NCBI RefSeq assembly: GCF_002007205.1
Contig: NZ_LAZS01000012.1
Location: 558,001 to 622,000, forward strand
Direction of reading: 5' to 3'
DNA: 64,000 nucleotides
Origin: Ensifer adhaerens
GTDB taxonomy: Bacteria; Pseudomonadota; Alphaproteobacteria; Rhizobiales; Rhizobiaceae
Both the position numbers and the translations under genes were made by a program. The notes beneath the pieces are model-generated. The model did no database searches. It worked only from the letters and a program-made list of their open reading frames with translations, and was not told the origin of the DNA. Each line of letters starts with the position of its first letter. The first letter of the stretch is position 1. Of the stretch, positions 7,922 through 15,541 are shown piece after piece.

Positions 7922-9502
7922 ATGTCCAACTCCTCGAAATCGGCCCTGGAGTGCCGCAACGTCACCGTCAAGTTCGGAGACGTGACGGCGTTGTCGGAGG
8001 TTTCAGCTTCGTTCGCTCCCGGCCAGATCCATGCGGTCGTCGGTCAGAACGGCGCCGGCAAGACCACCTTTGCCCGCGTCGCGGCCGGCCTCGTCCAGCC
8101 GACCTCCGGCGCCGTCAACGTGATGGGACAAGATATCCGGACGGGGCAGGTCAGCGAAAGCCGAGCCGCCGGCGTGGAACTCGTCCACCAGAGCTTTGCG
8201 ATGCCGCCGTCCTTCACAGTTGCCGAAACCATGGAGTTTGGCGCAACGGGCAAGGGCGGCGTCTTCAGCCGCAGGGGTCTCATAGAAAAATGGCGGGCGC
8301 ATCTTGCGGGTCTTGACGTCCAGGTCGATTTGAACCGGCGGATCCGGGACCTCCCGATCGAGACACAGCAGGGCATTGAAATCGCCCGCGCACTGGTCAC
8401 GGACGCGCGCGTCCTCATTCTCGACGAACCGACCGCCGTGCTGTCGCCGGCGGGCATCGACATGCTGTTCGCGCGCGTTCGCCGTCTTAAGGAACGTGGG
8501 GTCACAGTCATCCTCATCCTGCACAAGATCCGCGAGGTGCTGGGTATCGCAGACACGGTCACGGTCCTGCGGGGCGGCCGGAAGGTCGAAGGACCGCTAC
8601 CGGTGGCCGAGGTTTCAGGCGAGCGTCTGGCCAACCTCATCGTCGGCGAAGCCGTAGCGAAGACGCTCGATCGGCAAGATCGCGATGCATTGGTCGGAAC
8701 GAAGGCGCCGGCGCATGAGGACGCAGATCAGCAGGCGCACGCGTCCGGCCCCGCCATCCTTTCGATGAAGGCCATCTCCACCAAACCGGACAGCGGGGGC
8801 ATCGCCCTCGATGGCGTCGACCTCGAGATCCGCCCGGGCGAGATCGTCGGGATCGCCGGGGTGGAAGGCAACGGACAGAAAACGCTGGTTCGGGCGATTT
8901 CTGCGCTCGCAGACCTCGAAGGCGGGACGATAGATCTTTCCGGGCACGACGTGACCCGGCAGCCTCTGGCCATGCGCCGCAAGATCGGCCTCCGGATCAT
9001 CCCCTTCGAGCGCAACGTGGAAGGTCTCAGCCTCACCAGCTCGCTCTGGCAGAACTGGAGTGCGCGGGAACTGCTGCAGGGGAGCTTGCTCAAGGGCATT
9101 CGTCCGGCCGCGATCCGCGAAGCTTGCGACCGGTCGCTGAAGGCCTGGAGCGTGCACTACAACAATTCCGGGCAGCGGGCCGGCTCGCTTTCGGGGGGCA
9201 ACGCGCAGAAGGTGATCCTTGCCCGGGAAATCGATCCCGATGCGAAGCTTATCATCGCGGCCCAGCCGACCCGCGGTCTCGATATCGGGGCGACCGCCTT
9301 CGTTTGGCAGGCCTTGCGGCAAGCGCGCGACCGCGGCGCGGCCATCCTCTTGATCTCGTCGGATCTCGACGAGCTCTTCGACATATCGGATCGTGTCGTG
9401 GTGATGCTGTCGGGACGCCTGAATGGCGAGTTCCACGCGCCGTTCGACATAGGATTGGTGGGGGCGGCCATGACCGGTGCCGCGGCGGGAGCAAGCGCAT
9501 GA
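7922..9502 (+). CDS. ABC transporter ATP-binding protein with two ATPase domains (nucleoside type)
   Basis: 526 residues from the ATG at 7922; a longer upstream frame overlaps the binding-protein gene and is not used. Domain 1 has Walker A GQNGAGKTT near residue 41 and Walker B VLILDEPTAVLSP. Domain 2 has a degenerate Walker A, GVEGNGQKT, near residue 313, signature LSGGNAQKV and LIIAAQPTRGLD. One good and one degenerate P-loop is usual in sugar and nucleoside importers of the MglA/YufO kind. Its stop overlaps the next start (ATGA at 9499). Confidence 0.94.
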   Translation: MSNSSKSALECRNVTVKFGDVTALSEVSASFAPGQIHAVVGQNGAGKTTFARVAAGLVQPTSGAVNVMGQDIRTGQVSESRAAGVELVHQSFAMPPSFTVAETMEFGATGKGGVFSRRGLIEKWRAHLAGLDVQVDLNRRIRDLPIETQQGIEIARALVTDARVLILDEPTAVLSPAGIDMLFARVRRLKERGVTVILILHKIREVLGIADTVTVLRGGRKVEGPLPVAEVSGERLANLIVGEAVAKTLDRQDRDALVGTKAPAHEDADQQAHASGPAILSMKAISTKPDSGGIALDGVDLEIRPGEIVGIAGVEGNGQKTLVRAISALADLEGGTIDLSGHDVTRQPLAMRRKIGLRIIPFERNVEGLSLTSSLWQNWSARELLQGSLLKGIRPAAIREACDRSLKAWSVHYNNSGQRAGSLSGGNAQKVILAREIDPDAKLIIAAQPTRGLDIGATAFVWQALRQARDRGAAILLISSDLDELFDISDRVVVMLSGRLNGEFHAPFDIGLVGAAMTGAAAGASA

Positions 9503-10536
9503 AAGACAGTCTCATCACCGTCGTTCGCAGCCTGATCTTCGTGATCTTCGCGCTCATCCTTTGCGCGCTCGTGTTCCAGCTTGCCGGCTACAATGCGCCG
9601 GTGTTGCTCTGGGCAGTGCTTGATGGGGCGTTCCTCAGAAGCGGGGCGATCGAGCAAAGCCTCAGATGGGCCCTGCCGCTGTTCATAACGGCCGTCGGCG
9701 TCGGCATTTCCTTTCGCGCGGGCTTCTTCAACATCGGCGCCCAGGGCCAGTTCTATGTTGGTGCGATATGCGCCGCCTTCGCCGCCGAAGCGGTGAAAGG
9801 CGGGCCTGCCTTCCTGGTCATTCCGACCTTGCTTCTTGCCGGCATGCTCGGCGGCGCTCTCTGGGCGCTCTGGCCGGGATTGCTGCGGCTTCGCTCCGGC
9901 ACCGACGAGGTCATCACCACGCTGATGGGCAACTTCATGGCCGGCCTGCTGCTCGTCTATGTCACCTCGGGGCCGCTCAAGGATCCCTCAGGCTCCGGCC
10001 AGCAGGCGTCGAGCCGTCCGCTGGATCCGGCCTATCGCATCTCGGATTCTCTCGGTCTCTCGCCGACGATCATCGTGATCGCGGTCGTCGTCGGCATTCT
10101 CATGTGGCTGCTGGTGAACCGGACGGCCTTCGGTGTTCTGGCAAGCCTTGCCGGCCGCAACGGCACGATGGTGGAGTGGCAGGGCGCGCGCCTCTGGAAG
10201 CTCGGCCTCTCGAGTTTCCTTGTTTCAGGCGCGCTTGCCGGCCTTGCCGGCACCATCGAATTCATGGGGCCGAACGGCCGCATCGCCTCGGGTTTCCTGC
10301 CGGCCCATGGGTTCACCGCGATCCTGATCGCGCTCGTCGCCAACCTCTCCGTTCTCGGGACGGCGGTTGCCGCCGTGTTCTTCGGCGGTCTTGCCTCGGC
10401 AGCCCTCTATCTGCCGATCATGGCCGGACTGCCGTCGGCGGCGATCGACATCATCAATGCGGCGATCGCGCTGTTCATTACTGCGAGGTCGACGTTCATC
10501 GACAGGGTGCTGCGTCTCGGAGGGCGCAAGACATGA
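9499..10536 (+). CDS. ABC transporter permease 1 (BPD_transp_2 type)
   Basis: 345 residues from the ATG at 9499, which overlaps the ATPase stop. The protein is almost wholly hydrophobic with about eight to ten membrane segments. It carries GISFRAGFFNIGAQGQFYVGA and LRLRSGTDEVITTLMGNF, both typical of YufP-like nucleoside permeases. It forms the inner-membrane channel with the gene at 10533, whose ATG overlaps this stop. Confidence 0.93.
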   Translation: MKDSLITVVRSLIFVIFALILCALVFQLAGYNAPVLLWAVLDGAFLRSGAIEQSLRWALPLFITAVGVGISFRAGFFNIGAQGQFYVGAICAAFAAEAVKGGPAFLVIPTLLLAGMLGGALWALWPGLLRLRSGTDEVITTLMGNFMAGLLLVYVTSGPLKDPSGSGQQASSRPLDPAYRISDSLGLSPTIIVIAVVVGILMWLLVNRTAFGVLASLAGRNGTMVEWQGARLWKLGLSSFLVSGALAGLAGTIEFMGPNGRIASGFLPAHGFTAILIALVANLSVLGTAVAAVFFGGLASAALYLPIMAGLPSAAIDIINAAIALFITARSTFIDRVLRLGGRKT

Positions 10537-11426
10537 ATGAGATCATCATCTCCATTCTGCGGTCCGGAACGCCGCTCATCTATGTCACGCTCGCAGGCGT
10601 CATTGCGCAGCGGGCGGGGGTCTGGAACCTCGGCCTTGAAGGATTGATGATCATTGGCGCCTGCGCGACAATTCTCGGCATCATGCTCACCAAGTCCGTC
10701 GGAGCGGCCATCCTGATCGCCATCCTCGCCTGCGTGCTGGCATCGGTGCTTCTCTGGTTCGTCATCGACAGGCTGAAGGCCAATCCGATTATCGCCGGCC
10801 TTGGGCTGACCGGTCTCGGCATCGGCGGTACGGCGCTGGCCATCCAGTCGATCTTCGGCAGCCAGGCGACCGTGACGGCTCCTTTCGGCATTCCGAAATT
10901 GGGACCGGCCTTTGGTTCCTATGGCGTGCTGTCGGTCGCGGTTGCCGCCATGCCCTTCGTCGTGTTCGCCATGTGGGTGCTGCTGCGGCGAACGCGTTTC
11001 GGCCTGCGGCTTGCCGCCTGCGGGGAGCATCCTTTCGCCGCGCGCAGCGTCGGCGCCAACCCCTCGCGCATGCGGCTCGCAGCACTTTCGATCGGTGGCG
11101 TTCTATGCGCCATCGGCGGCGCGGAACTTGCCGCGGGCAGCCTGCAGTTCTTTGCCCAGGGCATGACGGCCGGTCGCGGTTTCATGGCGTTTGCCGCGGT
11201 CATCTTCGGCGCGGCCCATCCGGTGGGCGCCACCTTCGCCGCCCTGTTCTTCGCCATCGTCGGCGCCATCGGCATCCGGGCGCAGTTGACGTTCGGCGAC
11301 CGGATTCCGCACGACCTTCTGCAGGCCTTGCCCTATCTGGCGACGGTGTTCGGGGTCTGGCTTTCGGGAAAGCTTCGCGGCGGAGCCAAAGCCGCAAGCT
11401 CCTTCGCCGAGCTCAGGGATCAGTAG
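10533..11426 (+). CDS. ABC transporter permease 2 (BPD_transp_2 type)
   Basis: 297 residues from the ATG at 10533, overlapping the preceding stop (ATGA). Typical permease sequence: GVWNLGLEGLMIIGA near the N-terminus and AARSVGANPSRMRLAALSIGG in a cytoplasmic loop that contacts the ATPase. Together with 6711-10536 it completes one import system of the BMP/YufNOPQ class, which usually carries nucleosides or nucleobases. Confidence 0.93.
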   Translation: MNEIIISILRSGTPLIYVTLAGVIAQRAGVWNLGLEGLMIIGACATILGIMLTKSVGAAILIAILACVLASVLLWFVIDRLKANPIIAGLGLTGLGIGGTALAIQSIFGSQATVTAPFGIPKLGPAFGSYGVLSVAVAAMPFVVFAMWVLLRRTRFGLRLAACGEHPFAARSVGANPSRMRLAALSIGGVLCAIGGAELAAGSLQFFAQGMTAGRGFMAFAAVIFGAAHPVGATFAALFFAIVGAIGIRAQLTFGDRIPHDLLQALPYLATVFGVWLSGKLRGGAKAASSFAELRDQ

Positions 11427-11483
11427 CTGCGATGTGCGGCGGGTGCCACCATCGGATCGGTCTTTAACTTTCGGGACGCTGTC

Positions 11484-12992
11484 ATGAGCGAAATTCTCAT
11501 CCGCAATGCGACAACAGTTGCGATGGACCGCACTCACGGCGCAACGCCATTTGTCGCTGACATTCTGATCGAAGACACCGAAATCAGAGCCATCGGCCCG
11601 GGCCTTGCCGCGGGGCCGGACGCTCAGATCATTGATGGGCGCGGCAAGCTGGTCATGCCGGGACTGGTCAACGCCCATACGCATTCCAGCGAGACGTTCT
11701 TGCGGGGGCGCTATGAGCGCATGCCGCTAGAACTCTGGCTGCTCTATGCCTATCCGCTGCTGATGAACGATCCGATCGGCGAGCGCCTGCTTTACCTGCG
11801 CAGCCTGTTGCTGGCGATGGAATCCCTGCGCAACGGCGTCACCACGCTTTGTGACGATTTCTTCGACCCGCCGCGGCACGACCTCGACCGGCTGGCCACC
11901 GTCTTTCGTGCCTATGATGATGCCGGCATCCGCGCCAATGTTTCCAGCGCGGCGATGAACGTGCATACGCTCGATGCGCTGCCCTTCGCTCGTGAGGTGA
12001 TGCCCGCGGCGCTGCAGGATCTGCTCGATTTCGGTCCGCCGATGTCGGCCGGAGCGTATGAGGATTATTGCCGGGCCGCCTTTTCCAGCCTGCACGGCAT
12101 GTCCGGTCGCCTGCGGTTCATGATCGCCCCGTCGGCGCCGCAGCGCTGCACGCCGGATCTGATGGCGGCCTGCATGGACCTGGCGGTGGAAAACCATGTG
12201 CCGTTCCACACGCATGTCCTTGAGACCAAGACGCAGGCGGTGACGGGGCTTGTTCGACACGGCAAGTCGTTGATCGCCTATCTGCACGACCTCGGGCTCT
12301 TGAAACGCAACACCACCATCGCGCACTCGGTGTGGGTCAGCGACGAGGACATCGAGCTGATGGGGCAGGCGGGCGTCTCCATCGCCCACAATGCCGTCTC
12401 GAACCTGAAGCTTGGGGCCGGGATCGCGCCGATCCGCCGCCTGCTCGATGCCGGTGTCACCGTCGGTCTCGGCACCGATGGCGTTTCGTCGAACGATACA
12501 TCGCGCATCTTCGACGTCATGCGCGTTGCTGGTCTCGTTCACAGCGCTGCGGGTCCCGACTATGGGAAATGGCTGAGGGCGGACGAGATTCTCGCCATGG
12601 CGACCATCGGCGGCGCGAGAACGGCAATGCTGGAGCAGGTGACGGGCTCCCTCGAAGTCGGCAAATCGGCCGATCTCCTGGTCCTGGACATGCGCAACTA
12701 TCCCTTCCAACCCCTCAACGATATCGCCAAGCATCTTGTCTATTCGGAAAACGGATCTTCGATCGTGACGGTGATGGTTGCCGGACGGATTGTGATGCAG
12801 GACGGCCGCCTGGCCACGGTGGACGAACAGGCCGTGCTCGACGAGATTTCCGAGCTCGTACCGGCCTACCTTGCCGAACATGCCGAGCTTGAACGCCGCA
12901 ACGCGATCTTCGAGCCCGCCATGGCACAAATCCATCGCATGGCGACTGGGATGGATATCTCGCTCAACCGATACCAGGGCGATATGGTGTGA
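11484..12992 (+). CDS. Amidohydrolase of the ATZ/TRZ - adenosine/SAH deaminase group
   Basis: 502 residues. The metal site is clear: NAHTHSSE (HxH), PFHTHVLETK, TTIAHSVWVS and GLGTDGVSSNDT with the catalytic Asp. The fold and motif order match 5-methylthioadenosine/S-adenosylhomocysteine deaminases and triazine hydrolases. It follows the transporter by 57 bases and is likely the last gene of the divergent run starting at 3821. Deamination or dechlorination of an imported purine, pteridine, triazine or similar ring is the expected chemistry. The exact substrate is open. Confidence 0.92.
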   Translation: MSEILIRNATTVAMDRTHGATPFVADILIEDTEIRAIGPGLAAGPDAQIIDGRGKLVMPGLVNAHTHSSETFLRGRYERMPLELWLLYAYPLLMNDPIGERLLYLRSLLLAMESLRNGVTTLCDDFFDPPRHDLDRLATVFRAYDDAGIRANVSSAAMNVHTLDALPFAREVMPAALQDLLDFGPPMSAGAYEDYCRAAFSSLHGMSGRLRFMIAPSAPQRCTPDLMAACMDLAVENHVPFHTHVLETKTQAVTGLVRHGKSLIAYLHDLGLLKRNTTIAHSVWVSDEDIELMGQAGVSIAHNAVSNLKLGAGIAPIRRLLDAGVTVGLGTDGVSSNDTSRIFDVMRVAGLVHSAAGPDYGKWLRADEILAMATIGGARTAMLEQVTGSLEVGKSADLLVLDMRNYPFQPLNDIAKHLVYSENGSSIVTVMVAGRIVMQDGRLATVDEQAVLDEISELVPAYLAEHAELERRNAIFEPAMAQIHRMATGMDISLNRYQGDMV

Positions 12993-13814
12993 AGTGAAAC
13001 GACAAAACAGGCGGCGTCCTCCAAGATCGTCGATCGTCTCTCTGTTCTGCGGGAACCAAGTTGCTCCAGTCGTGGGGATCTGACAGGTCCGGGAGCGGTC
13101 TCCTGGTTGGCCGTCGACTCCACAGTATCGGTTCCCTATCCGCCGCGTTTCGCTGCAAGGTGGACTCGCCCTTTTTCGAACGATGTTTGCGCGTTGGATT
13201 GTGGCTGGCGTCCGCGGCCGCACCCTGGAGACTGGCCGGTCTATCGAGCACCCCTTATGGCTCCCCGATTTGGCCGGACTCGAGCCCGATATTTCGGGCT
13301 CGGCGACCCCATTCGAGGCCCGTCGCTTTGGCTGAAGCGCCAGGCCTCTAACCGCCTCCCCCCGTTTGAGGACAGCTGACGCTCGCTACCACATGCCTCC
13401 CACCATCTCCATTCGCCTATCCGGGCTATCCCCTGTGGCTTAAGAGGATATCGCGACGAACGGCTGTCAGTAGCGCTATGGTTGGTTGACAAGCGGATGC
13501 AATGGGCCGCCTTCGCGACATGATTTGGCGCTGTGAAGCAGCGCACACCCGCGATCAGTGTTCGTGCCTTGATGCGGTCAGGCCACGCTGAAGCCTCCGA
13601 TCGGGGGCGACTTCGTACCCCGCAGCCGTTTCGGCATTCGCGTTCCATCATGCTTGATCCCGCTGCTGACCCGCCGGACCTATGTCCGATGTGCACATAT
13701 CTTCGGTTGCAAGTTTAACTTGATTTAAATAGTCATGTTTATAGCGAAGGCAATATGAAAGTTTCCGTGTCGTGCCGGTGAAGAATTCGGCGGGGGAGCT
13801 TCGTCGGTACCAGG
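12993..13814. other. Gene-poor 822-base spacer
   Basis: No convincing gene was found on either strand; open frames here have non-protein composition (Arg/Ser/Pro-rich) and no ribosome sites. It contains a perfect 9-bp hairpin, CGAGCCCGA/TCGGGCTCG at 13281-13302 with a TATT loop but no T-run, and at its right end an IRO-type site (13721-13735) for the sigma factor gene. Confidence 0.5.
13721..13735. promoter_or_regulatory. IRO-box-like site (RirA) upstream of the ECF sigma gene
   Basis: TGATTTAAATAGTCA matches the rhizobial iron-responsive operator pattern TGA-N9-TCA exactly, with an AT-rich centre. It lies 79 bases upstream of the sigma factor start. RirA represses iron-uptake genes through this motif when iron is sufficient. 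The second match upstream of the receptor gene strengthens the call. Confidence 0.6.
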
Positions 13815-14336
13815 ATGCGAGCGGGCATGGGCGTGGGAAAAAAGAGCGAACGGTACGAAATGTACCTGCGACATCGCAAAGCTCTTATCGACTACGCCAG
13901 GCCGCTCGTCGGCTCGCGGCAGGATGCCGAGGATGTCGTGCAGGAAGCGTATCTGCACTTCGTCCCCGAACAGGAATCCAAGCCTTTGCCAGCCAAGGCT
14001 TACCTGTATCGCATCGTCAGGAACCTGTCGTTCAACATGCGGTCTCGGCGGAAACGTCATGACCAGATCCATCCGGGAGACATACCCTGGTGGGCCCTTC
14101 CGCAGGCGGGTGAAACCCCCGAGGAGGAGTTGCTTGTGCACGAGCAGCTCAAAGGGGCAGCCGACGCCATGGCGGGACTGCCGGAGAGAGCACGCAAGGC
14201 ACTGCAAATGTATCGCTTCGACGGATTGACACTGACGGAGATCAGCGCCGAACTCGGCGTTTCGGTTGCCACCGCGCATCGATTGGTCAGGGACGCAATT
14301 GCCGAAATCAAGGCCAAGGTGGACCCGCGCATATGA
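13815..14336 (+). CDS. ECF sigma factor (FecI/HasI type)
   Basis: 173 residues. Sigma70 region 2 is visible as QDAEDVVQEAYLHF with RNLSFNMRSRRKRH, and region 4 as LPERARKALQMYRFDGLTLTEISAELGVSVATAHRLV. This is the FecI-like iron-regulated group. ATGs at 13815 and 13827 are both possible; the first has an AGG just upstream. The next gene encodes the FecR-type anti-sigma factor, and an STN-domain receptor follows. Together they form a surface-signalling system that turns on the heme genes when the receptor is occupied. Confidence 0.92.
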   Translation: MRAGMGVGKKSERYEMYLRHRKALIDYARPLVGSRQDAEDVVQEAYLHFVPEQESKPLPAKAYLYRIVRNLSFNMRSRRKRHDQIHPGDIPWWALPQAGETPEEELLVHEQLKGAADAMAGLPERARKALQMYRFDGLTLTEISAELGVSVATAHRLVRDAIAEIKAKVDPRI

Positions 14337-14453
14337 GGGGGCGGCCGATCCCGCCGCGGCAGGTTGAAAAATACGCTCCCCTCGTTTGTTTTAGAGTAAG
14401 AACCTCGGAACGATCGCTTCCGCAAGCGGCGATAACTTGAAGAGTTGACGGCT

Positions 14454-15410
14454 ATGGCGCGCAATGATGTCCCAACGCTTTCCGACGAAGCGACCGATTG
14501 GCTGATGCGGGTGCGGGACAATCCCGAAGACGAGGCGGTGCGGGCCGGCTTCGAGGCCTGGGTGCTGACCTCGCCTCAGCATCGCGCCGAGTGGGAACGA
14601 ACCTGCCGCGCATGGCAAGCCATGACTGTTCTGTCGCGAGATCCCAAGAGCCGGACAGTCCAGCCGGCACGCGTTGCGACGCCGCGCCGACGCCTGAGGG
14701 CGGGGATCGCCGGCGTAGCCGGGGGAGCGCTCACGCTCTGTCTTGCATTCCTTTTCGCGCCCGGCGTGATGATTGCTCTCAAGGCGGACCATCGCACGAG
14801 CACCGGCATCAGTCGTGAAGTGGTCCTGAACGACGGCAGCAAGGTGCTGCTTGCTCCAGACAGCGCATTGTCGTTGCAGTTTTCCGATCGCAAGCGTGGC
14901 GTCACCCTTTTGAAGGGCGAGGCCTATTTCGACGTGACGCGTGATGTGAACAGGCCGTTTGTGGTCTCGGCCGACGGTCTTGACGTCGAGGTGCTGGGGA
15001 CGAGCTTCGATGTTCGGATCGGTGACGAAGACAGCGAAGTGGCGCTCGTGAAGGGCGCGGTCGCGGCGATAACGCCTGACGACAAGCGCCTGCTATCGCC
15101 CGGCGAAATCCTTTCCTATGATCGCCGCTCCGGCAGGATCACCCAGAATTCGGTGGATCTCGCCGACATCGGCGCGTGGCGCGAGGGCCGGCTTTTCGTT
15201 ATCGACCAGACGGTTGCAAGCGTTGCGGAGCAGATTCAGCGCTACCATTCGGCGTGGATCTCTATCCCGGACAAGGTCCTTGCCCAACGGCGAGTCACCG
15301 GCATCTACGATCTGAGCTCGCCGGACGAAGCGCTCGGCGCGCTCGTCGATCCCTATGGCGGCAAAGTGCGCAAGGTCTCCGATGTCGTACGGATCATCAG
15401 CCGCTATTGA
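14454..15410 (+). CDS. FecR-family anti-sigma factor / signal transducer (HasS type)
   Basis: 318 residues from the ATG at 14454 (a TTG nine bases earlier is an alternative). Cytoplasmic N-terminal domain at residues 1-80 (DEATDWLMRVRDNP, typical of FecR), one membrane segment at about 84-109, then the periplasmic FecR domain (TGISREVVLNDGSKVLLAPDS, LKGEAYFDVTRD). The C-terminus ends in a small domain resembling STN (ISIPDKVLAQRRVTGIY). It would hold the sigma factor inactive until the receptor signals. Confidence 0.92.
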   Translation: MARNDVPTLSDEATDWLMRVRDNPEDEAVRAGFEAWVLTSPQHRAEWERTCRAWQAMTVLSRDPKSRTVQPARVATPRRRLRAGIAGVAGGALTLCLAFLFAPGVMIALKADHRTSTGISREVVLNDGSKVLLAPDSALSLQFSDRKRGVTLLKGEAYFDVTRDVNRPFVVSADGLDVEVLGTSFDVRIGDEDSEVALVKGAVAAITPDDKRLLSPGEILSYDRRSGRITQNSVDLADIGAWREGRLFVIDQTVASVAEQIQRYHSAWISIPDKVLAQRRVTGIYDLSSPDEALGALVDPYGGKVRKVSDVVRIISRY

Positions 15411-15417
15411 AAAAATA

Positions 15418-15432
15418 TGAGTGTAATTATCA
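15418..15432. promoter_or_regulatory. IRO-box-like site upstream of the receptor gene
   Basis: TGAGTGTAATTATCA fits TGA-N9-TCA exactly. It begins eight bases after the fecR-type stop and 110 bases before the receptor start, suggesting a separate iron-responsive promoter for the receptor and secretion genes in addition to sigma-factor control. Confidence 0.55.
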
Positions 15433-15541
15433 GCATTTAGCGGAAAGTCGTCGACGGTACTGAAAAATCGGTTCCGGCCGTTTGTCTATCCGATCGAAGG
15501 CACGCGAAAGCGGTGCCAGGGATCAGAGAGACAAGAGCATT

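Noticed and set aside
13241-13696. 151-codon minus-strand frame in the spacer before the sigma gene
   Set aside because: Biased composition, no family resemblance and no ribosome site.
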